From positions 2,418,001 through 2,482,000 of the forward strand of contig NZ_CVUA01000001.1 in assembly GCF_001282785.1 (NCBI RefSeq): DNA of 64,000 nucleotides. Reading direction: 5' to 3'. The translations under genes were made by a program, and so were the position numbers. Shown piece after piece: positions 42,181 to 50,540 of this stretch (positions within the stretch are counted from its first letter, which is position 1; each line of letters opens with the position of its first letter). Below the pieces are notes generated by a model that saw only the letters and a list, made by a program, of their open reading frames with translations, made no database searches and had not been told where the DNA came from. The DNA comes from Halolamina sediminis. Lineage in GTDB: Archaea; Halobacteriota; Halobacteria; Halobacteriales; Haloferacaceae.

Positions 42181-42669
42181 TCACTCCCCGAGTGCGAGCA
42201 GGCGCTCGCGGGTCTCCCGGAGCTCGACCGGGCCCCACGCCTCCACGTCGTAGGTCACGTCGGCCAGCGTCGCGACCCGCTCCTCGTCACCCTCGTCGAC
42301 GGCCGTCGCGGCCTCCCCACGCAGGCGCTCGGCGGCGTGTTCGGCCGCAGTCGCGCGGTCGACCGACCGTTCGGGCACGTCGAGGATGTGGGGCAGGTCC
42401 TCGCCCTCGTCGGGCAGCATCGGGAACGCGACGGGGCCGACGATCAGCGCCTCGTCGCCGTCGATCTCCCCCTCGACGGCGTCGGCGGGGAGTTCGACGA
42501 GGTAGTACTCCCGGATCGCCTCGGCGACGGCCGCCGAGACGGCGTCCTCGCGCACGTCGGCGCCGCGGCGGTAGGCGACCTCGACCAGCGCCTGCTCCAA
42601 CTCCTCGCGGGTCAGCGCGTCGAACAGGTCGACGATCCCGGCCAGCTCGTCGTGGGTGGCCTCCTCCAT
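42181..42669 (-). CDS. Conserved haloarchaeal hypothetical protein
   Basis: The protein has 162 residues, is acidic and has no membrane segments. It begins with helices (DELAGIVDLFDALTREELEQ, VEVAYRRGADVREDAVS), then has GDEALIVGPVAFPMLPDEGE, and ends with a helical region. The pattern is that of a conserved haloarchaeal protein family often found beside Nudix genes. No catalytic motif is apparent. It is probably co-transcribed with the Nudix gene. Confidence 0.7.
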   Translation of the reverse strand: MEEATHDELAGIVDLFDALTREELEQALVEVAYRRGADVREDAVSAAVAEAIREYYLVELPADAVEGEIDGDEALIVGPVAFPMLPDEGEDLPHILDVPERSVDRATAAEHAAERLRGEAATAVDEGDEERVATLADVTYDVEAWGPVELRETRERLLALGE

Positions 42670-42714
42670 AGCCGGAGTGGGGCGGCGGTCGGCAAAAGCG
42701 CGCGGGGTCCGTGC

Positions 42715-43548
42715 TCACGCAGTCCCGGTGTCCGTCGCGTCGCTCTCGACGGTGACGGTCACGGTCGTCTCCCCGACGGGCGTCCGGACGTCGTACTCGA
42801 TCTCCCGGCCCGGGTCGGCGTCTCGGACCTCCGCCTCGACGGTCTCGGTGCCGGACTGCCCGGCGTCGAGTGGGATGTCGAACCCCGCCGGCGCGTACAG
42901 CGGGTACGAGAAGTTCACCGCGCCGCGGAACGCCCCCGGCCCGTCGCCGACGTTCTCGGCGGTGATCGCGATGTCGAACGTCGTGTTGGGTGCGACCGTG
43001 CCGGGGGTGTCGACCGACCACTCCCACGCGGGCGGCGGCGAGGTCGCGAGGTCGGTGTCGAGCTCCCACTCCGCCGGCGCGGGGTCGCGGTCGAGCCGGA
43101 GCGTCGGCAACGAGCCGAGTTCGGCGGGCGTCTCGAAGGCGAGCCAGCCCCGGGGATCCGCGCCCTCGCGGTCGGGGGCGTACGCGCTCCCGGGCACGTC
43201 GAGGTCGACGGCCTTCCAGCGCTTGACCTCGGCGGGTTCGTACTGCTCGCCGTCGGCGACGAGCGAGAACGCCGACCGGTCGGGGACGGAGTCGGCCGGC
43301 CGCGCGTCGACGGTAACGAACACGAACTGGCCGTCCGCGGGCTGGATCCCGTTCCAGTCGACGTTCTCGATGTGGCGGTAGGCGTACTGGACCGCCGCGG
43401 CTTCGACGAACACCTCGGGCGCGACCGTCCCGGGCGCGGTGGTGGCCGTCGGGCTGTCCGTGTCGCTCCCCGTTCCCGGAGACTCGCCGAGACAGCCGGC
43501 GAGCCCCGCGGCTGCGAGGGTCCCGAGATACGCGCGTCTGGAGGGCAT
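42715..43548 (-). CDS. Tat-exported lipoprotein with beta-sandwich domain
   Basis: The protein has 277 residues. MPSRRAYLGTLAAAGLAGC carries the twin-arginine pair and the lipobox, followed by a Ser/Thr/Pro/Asp linker. The mature part has beta-rich repeats (QFVFVTVDARPADSV, TTFDIAITAENVGDGPGAF, GETTVTVTVESD); the segment ITAENVGDGPG resembles CARDB-like domains of surface proteins. The start at 43548 is fixed by the signal peptide; the upstream extension reads through the palindrome block at 43596-43717. Confidence 0.82.
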   Translation of the reverse strand: MPSRRAYLGTLAAAGLAGCLGESPGTGSDTDSPTATTAPGTVAPEVFVEAAAVQYAYRHIENVDWNGIQPADGQFVFVTVDARPADSVPDRSAFSLVADGEQYEPAEVKRWKAVDLDVPGSAYAPDREGADPRGWLAFETPAELGSLPTLRLDRDPAPAEWELDTDLATSPPPAWEWSVDTPGTVAPNTTFDIAITAENVGDGPGAFRGAVNFSYPLYAPAGFDIPLDAGQSGTETVEAEVRDADPGREIEYDVRTPVGETTVTVTVESDATDTGTA

Positions 43549-43595
43549 CGGTCGAGGTTTGGGTGGTTCGGGGTAAGTGCTTTCTGCGGACCGAC

Positions 43596-43717
43596 CTTTT
43601 GCTGCGGGCCCCGGAGGGCCCTTGCAAAAGCTCGACCAAAAGCCTGCGAGCCTCCCTTTGTCTGCGGGCGGCCCACACGTCGACCGCACGGCCCGAGGGA
43701 CGGCAAAGCCGTCCCTC
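43596..43717. repeat. Cluster of perfect hairpins in the 305-base gap before the thermosome gene
   Basis: CTTTTGC (43596-43602) pairs with GCAAAAG (43624-43630), enclosing GGGCCC-CGGA-GGGCCC. Further on GAGGGACGGC-AAA-GCCGTCCCTC (43695-43717) is a perfect 10-bp stem. CTCGCTTCGCTCG-like bases follow. The block resembles palindromic repeats between haloarchaeal genes and could also terminate transcription of the thermosome gene from the other side. No gene is supported in this gap. Confidence 0.6.
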
Positions 43718-43853
43718 GCTGGTCGGCTCTTGGCCCGCTCACTCGCTTCGCTCGTTCACGGTGAGTAACTGGGCAGTAAAAACGCGAAAAGTGATCGACG
43801 GAGCGGTACGCGGGTCGGCGGGTATGGGGGTGAAGTTAGCTACTCGCCGTACT

Positions 43854-45521
43854 TCACATAGCGCCGCCCATGCCGCCCATACCGCCCATACCGCCCATGC
43901 CGCCGCCGGGGCCGCCTTCGTCCTCGTCGCCCGAGGTCGAGAGGTCGCCCGCGGCGATGATGTCGTCGATTTTGAGCACGAGGTTCGCGGCCTCGGTGGC
44001 ACTGGAGACCGCCTGCTCCTTGGCGTGGGCGGGCTCGACGACACCGGCCTCGTAGGTGTCCTCGACCTCGCCGCTGAACACGTTCAGGCCGGCCGTCTGG
44101 TCGCCGCTCTCGTGGGCGGCGCGCAGGTCGACCAGCGTGTCGATGGAGTCCAGCCCGGCGTTCTCGGCGAGCACGCGCGGGACGAGTTCGAGCGAGTCCG
44201 CGAACGCCTCGACGGCCAGCTGCTCGCGGCCGGTGACGCTGTCGGCGTACTCGCGCAGGCGGCTGGCGAGCTCGACCTCGATCGCGCCGCCGCCGGCGAC
44301 CACGCGGCCGTCGGAGACGGTCGTCGCGACGACGTCCAGCGCGTCCTCGACGCCGCGCTCGAGTTCGTCGACGACGTGGTCGGTGGAGCCCCGCAGCAGG
44401 AGCGTGACGCCGTGGGAGTCGTCGCCCTCGACGTAGAACATCTCGTCGCCCTCGTCACGGCTGACCGAGCCGTGGCCGAGGTCGTTGCTGCTCAGGCCGT
44501 CGAACGTGCTCACGACGTTGCCGCCGAGCACGTTCTTCAGGAAGCCGATGTCCGAGGACTTCACGCGGCGGACCGCGAGGATGCCCTCCTTCGCGAGGTA
44601 GTGCTGGGCGAGGTCGTCGATGCCCTTCTGGCAGAACACCACGTCCGCGCCGGTCTCGACGATCGCGTCGACCTTGTCGCGGAGCTCCTGCTCCTCCTGA
44701 TCGAGGAACGACTGGAGCTGGTCGGGCGAGTCGATGGAGACGTTGGTGTCCACGTCGGCCTCGTCGACCTCGATGGCCGCGTCGAGCAGCAGCGTGTCGG
44801 CGTCCGCGACCTCGCTCGGCATGTTGTCGTGGACGGGGTCCTTCGAGACGACCGCACCGTTGAGCAGGTCGCTCTCGGAGACGCCGCGGCCCTTCTGGGT
44901 CTCGATGTTGAGGTTCGCGAGGTCGACGACGTGGCTGCCGTCCTCGGCCTCGACGGTGACGGCCTCGACGGCGTCGACGATGAGCTGGGCGAGATGCTCC
45001 TTGTCGAGCTCCGCGCCCTTGCCGGTCATCGATGTCTCGGCGACCTTCGCGAGCAGCTCGGTGTCGGTCGGGTCGATCTCACGCGAGATGTCCTCGATCT
45101 CCTCGCGGGCCTGCTCGCTCGCGAGGTGGAACCCCTTGATGACGGCGGTGGGGTGGATGTCCTGTTCGAGGAGCTCCTCGGCGTTCTTCAGGAGCTCGCC
45201 CGCGATCGCGACGGCCGTGGTCGTCCCGTCGCCGGCCTCCTCCTCCTGGGTCTCGGCGACTTCGACGATCATCTCGGCCGTCGGGTTGTCGATGTCCATC
45301 TCCTCGAGGATGGTGACGCCGTCGTTCGTGATGGTGACGTCGCCCATCGAGTCGACGAGCATCTTGTCCATCCCTTTCGGGCCGAGCGTGGAGCGTACCG
45401 CCTCGGCCACCGCGCGCGCCGCGGAGATGTTGTACTCCTGTGCGTCCTTGTCCTTCACTCGCTGGGAGTCCTCGCCCATGATGATCATCGGCTGGCCTCC
45501 GCCTCGCTGTCGTTGACTCAT
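43854..45521 (-). CDS. Thermosome subunit (group II chaperonin)
   Basis: The protein has 555 residues. It forms the ATP-driven, double-ring protein-folding chamber of archaea. ATPase motifs are AGDGTTTAVAIAGELLK with the catalytic Asp, NDGVTILEEMDIDNPTA and the hinge region VVAGGGAIEVELASRLR. It ends with a run of GGM repeats typical of the flexible tail. ATG 45521 (MSQRQRGGGQPMIIMGED) is chosen; the long upstream extension crosses the promoter palindrome. Haloarchaea often have two or three paralogues; this is one. Confidence 0.96.
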   Translation of the reverse strand: MSQRQRGGGQPMIIMGEDSQRVKDKDAQEYNISAARAVAEAVRSTLGPKGMDKMLVDSMGDVTITNDGVTILEEMDIDNPTAEMIVEVAETQEEEAGDGTTTAVAIAGELLKNAEELLEQDIHPTAVIKGFHLASEQAREEIEDISREIDPTDTELLAKVAETSMTGKGAELDKEHLAQLIVDAVEAVTVEAEDGSHVVDLANLNIETQKGRGVSESDLLNGAVVSKDPVHDNMPSEVADADTLLLDAAIEVDEADVDTNVSIDSPDQLQSFLDQEEQELRDKVDAIVETGADVVFCQKGIDDLAQHYLAKEGILAVRRVKSSDIGFLKNVLGGNVVSTFDGLSSNDLGHGSVSRDEGDEMFYVEGDDSHGVTLLLRGSTDHVVDELERGVEDALDVVATTVSDGRVVAGGGAIEVELASRLREYADSVTGREQLAVEAFADSLELVPRVLAENAGLDSIDTLVDLRAAHESGDQTAGLNVFSGEVEDTYEAGVVEPAHAKEQAVSSATEAANLVLKIDDIIAAGDLSTSGDEDEGGPGGGMGGMGGMGGMGGAM

Positions 45522-45524
45522 GTT

Positions 45525-45565
45525 CAACGACAGATTGTCCGTGGTTCTATATAAATCTGTCGTTG
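45525..45565 (-). promoter_or_regulatory. Thermosome promoter with 12-bp inverted repeat around the TATA region
   Basis: The arms CAACGACAGATT (45525-45536) and AATCTGTCGTTG (45554-45565) are perfect complements separated by 17 bases. The minus-strand TATA box, ATTTATATA, overlaps the distal arm about 30 bases before the ATG, and the proximal arm falls at the expected transcription start. Such a dyad could bind a heat-shock regulator, or fold in a 5' leader. Confidence 0.7.
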
Positions 45566-45689
45566 GTGCCGGAACGAGCGACGCTGTCAGCGACCCACGC
45601 TCGCCGGACAAACCGACAGAGAGCGACCGGAACGAGGAGAATCGTGTGTCGTAGTAGCATGGCACACCGAGTCGGGATTTGCCGCCTTT

Positions 45690-45886
45690 ATGTACTGCGT
45701 AGGCAGGGTAACTGGCCGGAGTGAGAACGCCGGGAACGAACGGAGAGTGTCGAGTGCCACCAAGCACGTGCCGAGACACCAACGTCGACAGGCACAGCTG
45801 AGGAGGTGGACAACGTCGGCTGAGGAACCGAGAGACGGCGAGAACCGCAAGCACGAGAGGAGACGGGTGATCGGCGCGACGCTCGA
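45690..45886 (+). other. Non-coding stretch with a TATA-like box, possible small RNA
   Basis: Neither strand shows protein-like codon use between 45566 and 45886. TTTATGTA at about 45689-45696 could start a plus-strand transcript near 45715. Downstream, GTGTC-GA-GTGC, loop CACCAA, GCAC and GACAC can pair as a bulged hairpin, and GCTGAGGA occurs twice. This would fit a structured RNA, but no known RNA family was recognised and no matching terminator was found. Confidence 0.25.
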
Positions 45887-46063
45887 TCAGTTCTCGAGCC
45901 CATCACCCCCGTCCGGATCCGCTAGGTATTCGGCGTCGGCCGCGTCGGGCTCGGGGAGGTCGTCGTCGAACTCCGTCTCCACGTCTCGGGAGGCGAGGCG
46001 GTGCTCCAGCTGTCGACGCTTGTTCCGCCCTTTCCGTTCGCGACCGGTTTTCGTGTCTGGCAT
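45887..46063 (-). CDS. Small conserved haloarchaeal protein
   Basis: The protein has 58 residues. It is basic at the start (MPDTKTGRERKGRNKRRQLE) and acidic at the end (ETEFDDDLPEPDAADAEYLA), with no Cys. Such bipolar proteins, conserved in haloarchaea, have no known role; nucleic-acid binding by the basic half is a guess. ATG 46063 is preferred to one seven codons upstream. The gene at 46224 is divergent from it with a 160-base spacer containing AT-rich bases at 46080-46100. Confidence 0.65.
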   Translation of the reverse strand: MPDTKTGRERKGRNKRRQLEHRLASRDVETEFDDDLPEPDAADAEYLADPDGGDGLEN

Positions 46064-46223
46064 CGTCACCCGTGTCAAAGACACACATAGTTATCAACGT
46101 TTCGGGGGTGTGCGACCCGCTCCGGTCGACCGCCCTGCAGGGACCCCACCTCGATCGGGGCGACGTTCGTCTTGTGGTAACTACCCGCACACTTAACAGG
46201 GTGGCAGTCGAACGCTCACCTGC

Positions 46224-46535
46224 ATGGTGCGTACGGTCCCACCGAACGAGGAAGCACGGAGCGTCTTCGAACGCCTCGGCTACGCCGTCTCCGGCGACGG
46301 ACCGGAGTTCGTCGCGGAGCGGAAGTGGCGGTCCGTCCGGGTACGGACACTTTGTGCCGAGGACGCCGCCCGACCGGGCGCCCTCGACGCGGAGTACGGC
46401 CTCGAATGCCTCGTGACGTGGACCGAATGCGTAGACGAGCTCGACGACCACCTCAACGAACAGGCCCCCGACGGCGAGTGGGCAATCATCGGCGTCGACG
46501 ACGAGGGGGAGTACGAAGTCCACCGAGCGGCCTGA
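46224..46535 (+). CDS. Conserved haloarchaeal hypothetical protein (DUF7116-like)
   Basis: The protein has 103 residues. NEEARSVFERLGYAVSGDGP and FVAERKWRSVRVRTL resemble a small alpha/beta domain found in haloarchaea, and the end (EWAIIGVDDEGEYEVHR) is beta-rich. No catalytic or metal site is visible. CACTTAACAGG about 27 bases upstream is a plausible promoter. It precedes the MscS gene by 76 bases on the same strand but is probably separately transcribed. Confidence 0.65.
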   Translation: MVRTVPPNEEARSVFERLGYAVSGDGPEFVAERKWRSVRVRTLCAEDAARPGALDAEYGLECLVTWTECVDELDDHLNEQAPDGEWAIIGVDDEGEYEVHRAA

Positions 46536-46611
46536 TCCTCAGTCGTCGAGGGGCGGTCCCGAGGTGGCCTCGGCTCCCACATTTTTACGCTCGACCCGCA
46601 AGGGATAGCCC

Positions 46612-47193
46612 ATGCTGTCGCTCCAGTTCGGGGTCGTTCAGGACGGGATCAATCGGTTCGTCGACGGGATCGCGGGCGCGATCCCGCGGGTCCTCTCGGG
46701 GATCGTCTTCCTGCTAATCGCGGCAGTGCTCGCGAAAGTCGTGATGGTGATCGTCGGGGTCGCGCTCCGCCGCGTGCTCCCGAAGGAGTCCGACGTGTAC
46801 CGACAGTTCGTCAGCACCGTCGTCGCCGCGTTCCTCTGGTTCGGGATCGGCCTCTCCTTCCTCTCGATCGTCGGGCTCGACCAGATCGCCGCGTCGATGG
46901 GGACCGCCGCCGGCTTCCTCGCACTCGGCGTCTCCTACTCGCTGTCGAGCATGATCGCCGACGCCGTCGCCGGCGTCTATCTGTTGCGCGACCCGGACTT
47001 CATGCCCGGTGACCGTGTGAAAGCCGGCGACGTAACCGGAACCGTTCGCGCCATCGAACTCCGGAAGACACGGTTCGACGACGAGAACGGCGACACCGTG
47101 GTCCGGAGCAACGCCGAAATCGAGAAGAAATGGACCCGACTCGACGAGGATCCCGAGTCCGCGGCAACGGACGGGGACGAACCGACCGTGTGA
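46612..47193 (+). CDS. mscS: Small-conductance mechanosensitive channel (MscS family)
   Basis: The protein has 193 residues, shorter than E. coli MscS (286). It has three membrane segments (about 22-50, 65-90 and 95-120), the pore helix with Gly/Ala spacing (MGTAAGFLALGVSYSLSSM), and the start of the cytoplasmic beta domain: FMPGDRVKAGDVTGTVRAIE, then the segment RKTRFDDENGDTVVRSNAEI. The C-terminal alpha/beta part is missing, as in several haloarchaeal mini-MscS proteins. It releases solutes on osmotic down-shock. Confidence 0.9.
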   Translation: MLSLQFGVVQDGINRFVDGIAGAIPRVLSGIVFLLIAAVLAKVVMVIVGVALRRVLPKESDVYRQFVSTVVAAFLWFGIGLSFLSIVGLDQIAASMGTAAGFLALGVSYSLSSMIADAVAGVYLLRDPDFMPGDRVKAGDVTGTVRAIELRKTRFDDENGDTVVRSNAEIEKKWTRLDEDPESAATDGDEPTV

Positions 47194-47247
47194 CTCGGTA
47201 GCGCGGGTGCCGAGAGGCTTATCACGACCAACTCCGAAGGTCAGGTA

Positions 47248-48192
47248 ATGTTCGTCGGTCACGCGCTGCTGGCGTTCGCGCTCGTCGGTGGAGCAGCAGC
47301 GCTGCTGACCGACCGCGGGGTCGGCCTCCGTCTCGGCCTCGTCGCCGCCGCATTCGCCGCGGTGCCCGACGTCGATATGGTGTACGCGCTGGTCGGCCTC
47401 GTCGGCGCCGGGGGCGGCGTGATGGGGACCGTCGAGTCGTTCTGGGCGGCCAGTACCGCGGTCCACCGCACGATCACCCACTCGCTGCTGGTCGCACCCG
47501 TCGCCGCCGCGCTCGGAGCGGCGTGGCTCCACGGCCGGCGGGAGCGCTCCCGCCCGTGGCTCGGCGTCGCCGTCCTGCTCGGTGCGGGGCTAACCGCCGT
47601 CGCAGCCGTCGTCAGCGGCACGCTCGGCGGCGCGGTGATGGGCGTGTTCGTGATCGCTGCCGCCCTCGTTGCCGAAGGGGTCGGGCGGTACGCCACGTTC
47701 GGCGCGCGGGCGACGTTCGCCGTCGCACTCGTCGGCCTGCTCTCCCACCCGTTCGGCGACCTCGCGACCGGCGAGCCGCCCGCGTTCCTCTACCCGCTCT
47801 CGGCGCCGCTGGTGACCGAGCGCGTCGCACTCTCGGCCGATCCGACGCTCCACTTACTCGGCGCGTTCGGCGTCGAGCTCGCCGCCATCTGGGCCGGCCT
47901 GCTGGTCGCGATGTGGCTGCTGGAGCGGCCGATCCGCGAGGCGATCGACTTCCGGGCGGTCGCCGGCGCCGGTTACGCGCTGGCCGCGCTGGCGATCCCC
48001 GCGCCGACGCTGGATTTCTCCTACCCGTTCGTGTTCTCCGTGCTCTCGGTGGGGATGATCGGCGCCGCGCCCCGCGTCCGGGTCCCGGATGTCACGGTCG
48101 AGCGGCCTGACGCCGTCGGCGCCGCGCTCACGGGGCTGGCGGCGGTGACGTTCGCAGGCGCCGCCTACGCCGTCGCGTACGTCGCGCTCTAG
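47248..48192 (+). CDS. YdjM-type membrane-bound metal-dependent hydrolase
   Basis: The protein has 314 residues with about eight hydrophobic segments. Motifs of the YdjM/LexA-binding family are AAVPDVDMVYALVG, with the metal-binding Asp pair, and STAVHRTITHSLLVAP, with two His, plus a later His-Pro in LSHPFGDLATG. The activity of this family is not established; membrane phospholipid hydrolysis has been suggested. The stop overlaps the stop of the convergent transporter gene by 4 bp. Confidence 0.83.
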   Translation: MFVGHALLAFALVGGAAALLTDRGVGLRLGLVAAAFAAVPDVDMVYALVGLVGAGGGVMGTVESFWAASTAVHRTITHSLLVAPVAAALGAAWLHGRRERSRPWLGVAVLLGAGLTAVAAVVSGTLGGAVMGVFVIAAALVAEGVGRYATFGARATFAVALVGLLSHPFGDLATGEPPAFLYPLSAPLVTERVALSADPTLHLLGAFGVELAAIWAGLLVAMWLLERPIREAIDFRAVAGAGYALAALAIPAPTLDFSYPFVFSVLSVGMIGAAPRVRVPDVTVERPDAVGAALTGLAAVTFAGAAYAVAYVAL

Positions 48193-49496
48193 AGACCGAG
48201 CGCCAGCGGGCCGAGCAACACCCCCATGAGGTACACCCGGCGCGCGCCGATCCGGACCGCGAGCAGCCCCACCAGCGTCGCGATCGAGAACACCGCGATC
48301 CCGGCGAGCCCCGCGAACAGCGCCGAGAGCCCGACGAGCAGACAGAGCACCGCGAGCGCCAGCCGTCGCTGATCCAGCCGCGAGACTGCCCGAAACGCCG
48401 CGTCACCCAGCACGCCGACGAGAACGAACCCGACCGCGGCCGCGACGATCACCACCGGGAGGAGCACCGACAGCGAGAGCGGCACGCCGGCGTCGTCGAC
48501 CGCCACGAGCACGCCCGAGCGGGGCGCGCCGAGCGCGACCAGTGCGAACAGGGCGAAGACGGCGGTCGAACTGTTCGCGCCGCTGGTCGCGACGACGAAC
48601 CCCCGGAGGTCGCTCCGGGCCGGCACGGCGGGCAGCGAGATCGTCGCCGCGACGCCTGCCGAGACGCCCGGGAGGTAGCCCACCGCCGCCCCGGAGAGCC
48701 CGCCCGCGGCCGCCGAGATCCCGAGATCGAGCGGCGGGATCGCGAGCGCGGCGTCGTCCTGCTCGGGGACGCCACCGCCGTGGAGCGCGTCCAGCAGCAC
48801 GGGCGCGCCGAACAGCCCGCCGAACAGCGGCGCGAGCACGCCGCCCGCGATCGGCCCCGACAGCGAGAGGCCGAGCGTGACGGCGCCGAGCGCCGTCGCT
48901 GCCGCGAACGCGAGTAGCCCGGCCAGCCGCGCGCTGTGTGAGGGTTCGGTCGCGAGCAGGACGGCGAGCACCGCGGCGGCGACCACGGGGAACCACTCGG
49001 TCAACAGGGGTGCCAGGCGAACCATCGCCCACGTCACCGGGAACGCCAGCAGCGTCGCCACGGCGACCGCCGCACCGGAGCCCAGCGCGGAGAGTCGTAG
49101 CGCCTCCCGCCCCCGCCCGCGGAGCACCAGTTGGTGGCCGGGGAGCGCGGCCGCCGCCATCGCGCCGTCGGGCACCCCCAGCGCGAGCGAGGGGACGATG
49201 TCGAGGAACGTGTGGACGACGCCGGCGGCGAGCATCGCGGCGCCGAGGGCCAGCGGGTCGAGCGGGACGCTCGGCGCCGCACCCGCCAGCAGCAGCGCGA
49301 AGTTGTTGGCGTGCAGTCCTGGCACCAGCCCCGAGCAGGTGCCGAGCAGGCAGCCGGCGAGGGTCGCGAGCAGCACGGGCAGGAGGACGATCGACTCGAC
49401 CCCGGGTCCCAAGGGGACGCCCGCGACGCCGGCGCCGACCGCAACCGCGGCTCCGAGATCCGCGAGCGTCCGAGAACCGAGGGTCGCGGGCCACAT
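48189..49496 (-). CDS. TctA-like tripartite tricarboxylate transporter permease
   Basis: The protein has 435 residues and about ten membrane segments. Conserved TctA signatures are present: the LLGTCSGLVPGLHANNFALLL region with GLxPG, LGVPDGAMAAAALPG, and the second GYLPGVSAGVAATISLPA. The archaeal members lack the partner TctB/TctC genes; none is adjacent here either, so it may work alone or transport another organic acid. Start ATG 49496. Confidence 0.85.
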   Translation of the reverse strand: MWPATLGSRTLADLGAAVAVGAGVAGVPLGPGVESIVLLPVLLATLAGCLLGTCSGLVPGLHANNFALLLAGAAPSVPLDPLALGAAMLAAGVVHTFLDIVPSLALGVPDGAMAAAALPGHQLVLRGRGREALRLSALGSGAAVAVATLLAFPVTWAMVRLAPLLTEWFPVVAAAVLAVLLATEPSHSARLAGLLAFAAATALGAVTLGLSLSGPIAGGVLAPLFGGLFGAPVLLDALHGGGVPEQDDAALAIPPLDLGISAAAGGLSGAAVGYLPGVSAGVAATISLPAVPARSDLRGFVVATSGANSSTAVFALFALVALGAPRSGVLVAVDDAGVPLSLSVLLPVVIVAAAVGFVLVGVLGDAAFRAVSRLDQRRLALAVLCLLVGLSALFAGLAGIAVFSIATLVGLLAVRIGARRVYLMGVLLGPLALGL

Positions 49497-49583
49497 CCGA
49501 GCGAGAGTGGTCCCGTTCCCCTACTTCAACTTCGGGGCGCAGCAGTCGCGTCCCTGTCGAGAGAGTCGCGTGTCAGGACCCAC

Positions 49584-50540
49584 TCAGGTGCCTGACCCAC
49601 CGCCCGAACTCTCACCGTTCGGGGCGTTCGCCGGGGATTTCTCGCCGCTGACGAGGAAGTCGAGCAGGTTCCCGACCAGCTGTTCGTTGTCCGCCTGGTA
49701 GAGGAACTCCTGTGTCACGACGCTGGTGTCGCCGACGGCGACGACGTTACCCGAGCGGGCGACGACGCCGTAGCTCCCCTCACGCCGGGTCTGGGAGAGG
49801 GTCGTCTCTTCGGCGGCCAGCACCGTCTCGCCGCCGGTCACGGGCGTCGCCTCGTAGAAGACCGCGCGGTCGACGCCCGCCGTCAGGTCGGCGTCGCCGG
49901 TCGGCGTCCCGGCGACCGCGCGGTAGTTCAGCGTCTCCTCGCCCTGCGTGTAGAGGTAGCCGTTGTCGTACGCCAGCCCGTACTGCGAGAGCATCGGCGC
50001 GAGCGGGCTCGGCACACTGCTGCCGCCGGTCGCGAGGCCGAGCAGGGCGGTCACGCCGCCCGCCTTCTCGGGCTCGTCCATCACCAGCACGCGGCCGCCG
50101 GCGTCGGTGAACCCACGCAGGCCGTCGAGCTGGGCGTCGGTGTAGCTGCTCCCGCCGCCGAGGACGACGAGCGCGTCGGCATCACTGAGCGAGTCGTTGA
50201 GCGGCTGCCCACCCTGACGAGGCCCGACGTGGTAGCGCACGGTCGCGCCGTTCTCGGTCAGCGTCGTCACGATCGGTGCAAGCGCCTCGCGGTCGATGCT
50301 CGCGCTGTGGGCCGTGTCGATGACGATCTCCGCGCCCTCGGCGTCGGCGGACATGCTGAGTTCGCCGGACTGCTCGGGCACCGTCGCGACCGAGTCGTCG
50401 GCGTTGAACGACGGCGCGTCGACGTCGCCGTCGATCGACACCGAGCCGGCACCGCCGGCGGTCAGGCCGCCGACGGCCCCCGCGAGCACGACGACGAAGA
50501 GGAAGAACACGACGCGGGCGAGCGTCCCCAGATCAGGCAT
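49584..50540 (-). CDS. DUF4350 domain secreted/membrane protein
   Basis: The protein has 318 residues. An N-terminal membrane segment (VVFFLFVVVLAGAVGGLTAGG) is followed by an exported DUF4350-type domain: IVIDTAHSASIDREALAPIV and SDADALVVLGGGSSYTDAQL, then LRGFTDAGGRVLVMDEPEK. The GATase1-like fold binds a small molecule or partner; its activity is unknown. It overlaps the S49 peptidase gene upstream by 8 bp, so the two are made together. Confidence 0.8.
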   Translation of the reverse strand: MPDLGTLARVVFFLFVVVLAGAVGGLTAGGAGSVSIDGDVDAPSFNADDSVATVPEQSGELSMSADAEGAEIVIDTAHSASIDREALAPIVTTLTENGATVRYHVGPRQGGQPLNDSLSDADALVVLGGGSSYTDAQLDGLRGFTDAGGRVLVMDEPEKAGGVTALLGLATGGSSVPSPLAPMLSQYGLAYDNGYLYTQGEETLNYRAVAGTPTGDADLTAGVDRAVFYEATPVTGGETVLAAEETTLSQTRREGSYGVVARSGNVVAVGDTSVVTQEFLYQADNEQLVGNLLDFLVSGEKSPANAPNGESSGGGSGT

